Shown here: one piece after another, positions 58,301-64,000 of the stretch | Layout: each line of letters opens with the position of its first letter | Position numbering within the stretch: position 1 is the stretch's first letter | Notes under the pieces: model-generated | Databases searched by the model: none | Told to the model about the DNA's origin: nothing | Seen by the model: the letters and a program-made list of their open reading frames with translations, nothing else | NCBI GenBank assembly: GCA_023374025.1 | Contig: SIJG01000079.1 | Location: forward strand, 310,001 to 374,000 | Source: Heterodera schachtii | Taxonomy: Eukaryota; Nematoda; Chromadorea; Rhabditida; Heteroderidae | Direction of reading: 5' to 3' | DNA length: 64,000 nucleotides | Position numbers and translations under genes: made by a program

Positions 58301-60834
58301 ATTACTATTTTTCATATTTTTTTATCAGTCGTTCCAAGGACATCATTGAGCCCATCATCAAATCGCAGTGGTACGTGCGCTCCTCAGAGATGGCGGAGCG
58401 GGCCAAAGCGGCGGTGGTCGACGGACGACTTCGACTCATCCCGGAATATCACGTGAACACATGGAATGCGTGGCTCAACGACATTCGGTTTGGAACAGAA
58501 ATATAAGGACATTAGTAGACAATAAATAATCATTTATTTTTTCTGTAGGGATTGGTGCATTTCTCGTCAGCTTTGGTGGGGTCACCAAATCCCGGCCTAT
58601 TTCATCACCATTGACGGCAATCATTCGTCGACACCGACGGGAAACAACGAAGGCGTTGACGACGAAGAATTGTATTGGGTGTCCGGAAGAACAGAGGCGG
58701 AGGCGAAGACCAAGGCGGCCAAACGGTTCAACGTTTCTGAACAGTCCGTCACACTGAAGCGGGGTATTTGAATTTTAATTGGTTTAAAAATGGAATAATG
58801 CCCTCCCCATCCATTTTACCAGACGAGGACGTGTTGGACACGTGGTTCTCCGCCGGCATGTGGCCCTTCAGTGTGATGGGTTGGCCCGAACAGACGGCGG
58901 ACATGCGCCACTTTTTCCCCGGCTCTTTGCTGGAGACCGGGCACGACATTCTGTTCTTTTGGGTGGCCCGGATGGTGTTCATGTCGCAGGAACTGTGCGA
59001 CGGGCAATTGCCGTTTAAGGAGGTGCGGTACAATACTTTTATTTTTATTCCTCATTAGTCCTAAGCTAAAGGGAGCAAGCAGCTCGCCCTCCCCCCGGAA
59101 AATTTATTAACAATTAGTTTATTCAAAAAAATTTCCAAAAAACCGCTAAAAATTTCATTTTTTTCCTTCAAATTTTTTTTAAAATTTCTTTTTAATTTTT
59201 TTCATGAATTGGAATCCTTTAAATCTTTCTGATGTTTTTTTTACCATTAACTAAATTTGTTAAGTTCATATAGTAAATAATTTTTTGTTCCATTTTCAGG
59301 TTTTCTTGCACGCAATGGTCCGCGACGCGCACGGGCGAAAAATGAGCAAATCGCTGGGCAATGTCATCGACCCTTTGGACGTGATCCACGGCATTACGCT
59401 TGAGCAACTGAACAAAAAGTTGGAGGACGGCAATTTGGACCCGAAGTAAAAATATAAAAAGAATTATCATATTGCATTTGTTCATCCTCCGCAGGGAGTT
59501 GGAGACGGCAAAGCTTGGCCAAGCAAGCGACTACCCCCAGGGCATCCCGGAGTGTGGCACGGACGCACTGCGATTCGCGTTGATGGCCTACACCACGTAA
59601 CAATGGCACTTTGCAATAATTGAAAAATGCATACGTTTAGCCAGGGCCGTGACATTAATTTGGACGTTCTCCGTGTGCAGGGTTACCGCTTCTTCTGCAA
59701 CAAACTTTGGCAGGGCACGCGCTTCGTTCTCAGTCGGCTTGGGCCCGACTTTGTTCCCAGCGATACGTTTGAGGTAAAAACGGACAAATTGTTAAAAAAC
59801 AAGTTGCCGACTATTCCCTATATTGTATTTAATGCCAATTAAAATAATTCCAATTTCTGGGTTCACCAAAGAAGTTGGTCTAATTGTAAGATAACTGATT
59901 TTTGTGTTATTTTTTGGCAATAAAACATGTTTTTAAATGGAATAAATAAATAAAAAAGCCGACTAGGGCATCCACTCGTTGGATATTTTATTGCAAAATG
60001 TTTCTCGTTGATTATTTAAGCCTTCCACTTTGGCACTTAATTTGGCCGACCGTTGGCTTCTCTCCCGACTGTCCCATTGTGTTTCTGAATGCGATGTCGG
60101 CTTCCGCACGTACAACTTCCGGCAGCTGACCTCCGCCATTCATCACTTTTGGATCCACGAATTCTGCGACATTTATTTGGAGTCGGTGAAGAGTATTTTT
60201 GTCGTCAACAATGCCAACAAAAAGGGGACAGATGCAATTGCGGAAGAGCGAAGCCAAAATGGCACCGATGAAGTGACAACGCAAAAGGTAATAACACAAA
60301 CAAATTCATTGAAAAAGTTTATAAAAATTTTCGGGGGTGGCGGCGGACGGCGAAGGGGAAACGATCTAGTGCTGAGTTTGGCTAAAATTTCCATTTTATG
60401 ATTTTATTCCTATCGAAAGTTTTCCTTGGATGACTTATTCCAGTGTTTATAATTTGTTTATGGATTTGGCTTATCCCCCCCCCCCCCCCCTTAAAGGCTG
60501 TTACGACTGCTCGGCATGTGCTCCATTTGGCGGTGGACAGTGCCCTCCGTCTGTTGGCCCCCATTATGCCGTTCATTGCGGAAGAGCTTTGGCAGCGGTT
60601 GCCCGCCCGGCCGTCCGAACGTGCGGAGAGCATTTGCGTGGCGCACTACCCACAGCCGGCGGAGGTATCATAAAAATGCTCTCTCGCCATGGAATTGTTT
60701 GATAAATTTCTTTTTTCACTGATTTGAATAAAAAAAATTCAATGATTTCCTCTTTTCAGTTTCCCTTCCATGACAAAGAAGCCGAGGCCAACTATGAAGT
60801 GCTGCGCGAAAAAGTGATCGCCAAAGCAAATTGA
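55356..60834 (+). CDS. Cytosolic valine--tRNA ligase, short C terminus
   Basis: Seventeen exons give about 958 residues: 55356-55614, 55842-55968 (donor could be 55980), 56063-56176, 56321-56485, 56540-56621, 56708-56827, 57016-57252, 57620-57927, 58329-58487, 58549-58763, 58823-59022, 59300-59445, 59495-59596, 59641-59773, 60021-60287, 60497-60664 and 60760-60834. It charges tRNA-Val with valine. The Lys/Glu-rich N terminus is of the eukaryotic type. Class I signatures: [15 protein letters not shown] (HIGH) and [10 protein letters not shown] (KMSKS). The editing domain includes [13 protein letters not shown] and [10 protein letters not shown]. The anticodon-binding part ends with [15 protein letters not shown]. 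The frame stops soon after ([10 protein letters not shown]), where relatives continue about 100 or more residues into a coiled coil. The intron ending at 56320 has TG, not AG. Confidence 0.93.
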
Positions 60835-61107
60835 ACCGCAAAAATTGTTAATTGGAATTTGTTTGAAAATATTGTCAATTTGACCCCAGAATTCATTCAT
60901 TGCATGCCTATCAAATTGAATATTGTTGACCTTACATTATTCTTATTCCATTCATATTCACCTTTTTGTGAACAATTGGATGAAAAGAGCACTTTTTTTT
61001 ATTCCATTTCTATGACTTAAGCGTAAAATCAAGGGTAAATATAAAAACCGATTGAATTATTTTAAATTAATTATTTTCACTTTTTCATTGTTCCATTCTT
61101 TTTTCGG

Positions 61108-64000
61108 ATGGATGTTCGACAAAGTTATGGCCAATTGGTTTCAACGCTTGGCCACAAAAGTTTTTTGTTAGGTGGTCAAAATGTGGTGGACAAATGTTGC
61201 GAAGGCAACGGAAAACAACAAAAGTGCGATGAATTTGAGGAAGAGAGCTTCGAAAAGTTGGGCCAAATTCGAGATGCACTGAACAGTGTTAAAGTAAGGG
61301 CGTGGCGAGGGACCAGGTAAATTTTTGAGCATTTTTTTTATTACGGGGGAAGAGGCACCAAGTAATTAATGATGGCTCATTAGCTTTAATTGCCTTCCCA
61401 GGGACGGAATTTTCCCCTTTGTGCCGTAATTAGCATTTTTGGTTAATTATCACACAAATATTCGTCGGTGGGTGGCCTAGCCGAAAAGAGTTGGAAGTTT
61501 GATACTCGACCATTTCTTCAATTGTGCCACTGCATTTTGTCTCTTTTTCTCCCCATTTTCAGTGCCGTGTTAATTCCGTCTGCGCTCGGCACGGCACCGA
61601 CCGATGGCACTCGTTCACTTCCTTCACCCATCCGTTGAAGGGCCTCCCCGCGTGGGTGTCCTCTCGAAGTGAGCAGAGCAAAAATTTTCGCAAATATTTT
61701 TTTAGAAGGTGCATTTAATTTTCCCCACTTTGTTCCCCCGCGTCGTTTCCCTCCAAAATTAAAAAAAAATTCAGAAAAAAATTTCCAGAAATTTTTTGAA
61801 AGACTAATACATCCTAGAATTTATGAAAACGCAAGGAAATTTTTCAAAAATTTTTTCATGAAATTTTCTATAAAAAATTCCAAATTTGGAAAAAAAAAAT
61901 TTATTTCGGGGAGCAGCTGCTCCGTTTCTTGGCTCATTTTTTCCAAAATTCATTGTCTATCATTTATTTTGTAATAATTCATTCATGCTTCAGTTATTGA
62001 TTCATTTGCTACTCAACAACAGAAAAATGGGTGTGAGGGGTTGTCCAGCTCGGCACTGTTGTTGTACACTCAGGTGGACCAAATAACAAAAATAATAATA
62101 AAAAAAGCTGCTTTAGAGAGAAAGAATTGCGTTAATGAGTTAATAATTTTAGGCTTTCTGCAAGTTTGTTCAGCTGATCGATGCCCATTCCGAACTGTTG
62201 GCCCCGTTCAAACAATGCCAAAATGGACGGAGTTCACCTCGGTGCCCAAAATTCACTTCTTTTTTTAAATTCTTTGACCATTTCAGTTCTCTGCACCTTT
62301 GTGAACTTCCCGGCGCTTTTGTTGCTGCGCTGAAACATTCGCTTCCCCCTGAACAGAGCAACGCGTTGCAATGGTTCATCAACGGGTTCGATTTCCGATA
62401 AAGAACTTAAAAGTTCGAACATTCCTTCGTCTTCAGTTTGAATCCCCATTGGGAATGGACTGCTCCGACTTTGTCCAGTCCATCGCCGTCCCATTGTTCT
62501 GCTGCCTTTGAACTCAACAACGATTTGTTGCTGTTGGACGAAGACAGTGAGTGTTCCGTGGGCGCCTTCGGTTGGTCGGGTGCCGGCGATGTGATGTCGG
62601 AGGACGAATGGGACGACGCCTTTTTGGCACATCGTTTTGGCATTTTGCCGCAGTGTGGCGGTGCCGACAACGGAACCAACGACTTCAACAAGTTCGACCT
62701 GGTCACCGCTGACGGGGGCTTCGACTGCGCCGTAAGCATTTGGAAATTTCGATACAAAAGTTTTTAAATGGTTGTTCCATAGGACAATCCGTCGTGCCAA
62801 GAGTTGCTGATGTTGCCGTTGATAAAGCGACAGATTCAAATTGCGCTCAAATGCCTTCGCCCGGGCGGCACTTTTCTTTTGAAGGCGTTCACATTCTTTG
62901 AGAGGGAAATGGTGGCACTTATCGCTTCACTCTGTGCCGCATTTGGGGAGGTTGCGAATAAAAACAGACAAAACAAATGAGAATTTATTTCTAAATTTAG
63001 GTCCGATGCACAAAGCCTCCGAGCAGTAAACCGAGCAATTCCGAGGCAAGTTTGCTATATTTTTTGCAAAACTCATCTTTTCATTCCCAGGTTTATTTGC
63101 TGTGTCTGGACTTTATCGGCTGTTCTTCTTCCGTTTTTGCCAATCAAAATGGCCACCATCGGTGCCAATTTGATCTGATTTTCTTGGAAGTATGTCCTTT
63201 TTGCAGGTCCTTGGGGCCTGCTTTATTTAAAAATTAGAAAAAAGATTTAACTTTAAACTTAAAAATTAGCGCATTTTGGACGCAGCCCGAACATTGGCCG
63301 GCCATCAAATTGGCTTCATCGAATTCAATTTGGCCACTTTTCGTCGTCTTTCTCAGGACGAACGCGTAACATTTGGAAATTCTTATTTTATTTGTAATTT
63401 TTTGTTAATTTAGACAATTATTTCCATTGAAAAATGTTCGGCGGTTGAGCTGTGGGGCGCGCGAATATTGTCAAAAATCAGGCCCGAACAATGCCCGAAA
63501 TTGGCACAACCGTCGCACTGTTTTTGGCACCAAATTTGGCACCCAAAAAATTCGGACAAAGTTTTACGGATGATGGAACAACTTCGGCACGATGAGCCGG
63601 TGAGATTTTTGGAAAGGGGAAGGATTGGGTCAAATGTATGCCATTTTTGACATTTGCATCTTAAATTACAAAAAGTTATGGCATTATATTAATAGTGCGT
63701 TTGTTTTACTATTTTTTGTTGTCTTATTTTCAGGCCTCTTCCCAATTCGCTCCACTCATTTTCATGCCAAATTGTGCTCCGTTTTTTGCTTGGTTACTGT
63801 CGCAACAACAATTACCGTACAGCAACGGGCGGCGGCACAAAGCAACAAACGGTGCCGACAATGGCGACGAACAGAATGGCATTGGGCTAGGGGGAAGTAC
63901 TGCTTCCGTCTTCGTTGTGTTCGGCCGAATTGGTGACGCTGCGCAACGCAACGGAACTCGTCGAGTGGAGCATTCCCTTTTCGCACACCCAAATTGGCTG
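61108..64000 (+). CDS. Cap-specific mRNA 2'-O-methyltransferase 2 (CMTR2), 3' end beyond window
   Basis: Exons 61108-61293, 61563-61668, 61994-62073, 62153-62241, 62287-62385, 62437-62731, 62783-62950, 63001-63045, 63091-63189, 63270-63365, 63414-63599 and 63734 to the edge give 572 residues so far, all in phase. The enzyme methylates the ribose of the second transcribed nucleotide (cap2). The FtsJ/RrmJ Rossmann fold shows the S-adenosylmethionine motif SLHLCELPGAF, LNPHWEW, the Asp motif LVTADGGFDC, and the Lys in GGTFLLKAFTFFE. SSKPSNSEVYLLCLDF matches the last strand of the fold. Intron 63046-63090 has a GC donor (GAG then GCAAGT). The start is 273 bp after the VARS stop, same strand. Confidence 0.9.

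Noticed and set aside
61460..61520. Second tRNA-like phrase (GGTGGCCTAGCCGA, GTTTGATACTCGACC)
   Set aside because: It lies inside a CMTR2 intron and lacks a closed acceptor stem and proper spacing.

Overview
The window reads as a plant-parasitic cyst nematode (Heterodera/Globodera type) nuclear genome. Genes are split into many short exons with AT-rich introns ending in TTTTCAG or similar. Exons are clearly richer in GC than the flanks. The first gene (5.3-6.8 kb) belongs to an F-box-like family that I know as hugely expanded in cyst nematodes. At least four introns look like GC-AG introns. There is no prokaryotic signal. Species cannot be fixed by eye.

Layout. 1-5.3 kb: AT-rich, with one foldback element. 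5.3-6.8 kb: F-box-like family gene (+). 6.8-10.6 kb: three DNA transposon copies. 10.6-14.0 kb: ADP/ATP carrier (-). 16.4-17.6 kb: LITAF-domain protein (+). 18.7-24.9 kb: long charged protein ending in calponin-type (UNC-87/CLIK-like) repeats (+). 27.8-28.5 kb: RPB10, and 28.8-30.6 kb: ROMO1, close together on the minus strand. 31.4 kb: acidic E/W-rich ORF. 34.0-36.0 kb: coiled-coil protein of probable transposon descent (+). 36.8-37.8 kb: tandem duplication. 38.7-40.9 kb: three foldback elements almost end to end. 41.7-42.0 kb: two-exon ribosomal protein eL41. 42.8-46.1 kb: BTB protein. 46.7-53.7 kb: RNA polymerase I factor TAF1B (23 exons). 54.0-55.1 kb: a 1.1 kb foldback element. 55.4-60.8 kb: cytosolic valyl-tRNA synthetase with a short C terminus. 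61.1 kb to the edge: cap methyltransferase CMTR2 (incomplete).

The recognised genes are mostly housekeeping: transcription (RPB10, TAF1B), mRNA capping (CMTR2), translation (VARS, eL41), mitochondria (carrier, ROMO1) and muscle thin filament (calponin repeats). They do not form a pathway cluster. RPB10/ROMO1 and VARS/CMTR2 lie same-strand with gaps of about 270 bp, so co-transcription is possible but not shown.

The most unusual content is mobile DNA. Five hAT-type elements with 8-bp target duplications carry or neighbour a GC-rich palindromic module. A second set of foldback elements (8-10 bp target duplications) has long inverted arms, several of them built from short tandem repeats whose unit differs completely from element to element. 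Many of these share a small TGATCA-centred core motif.
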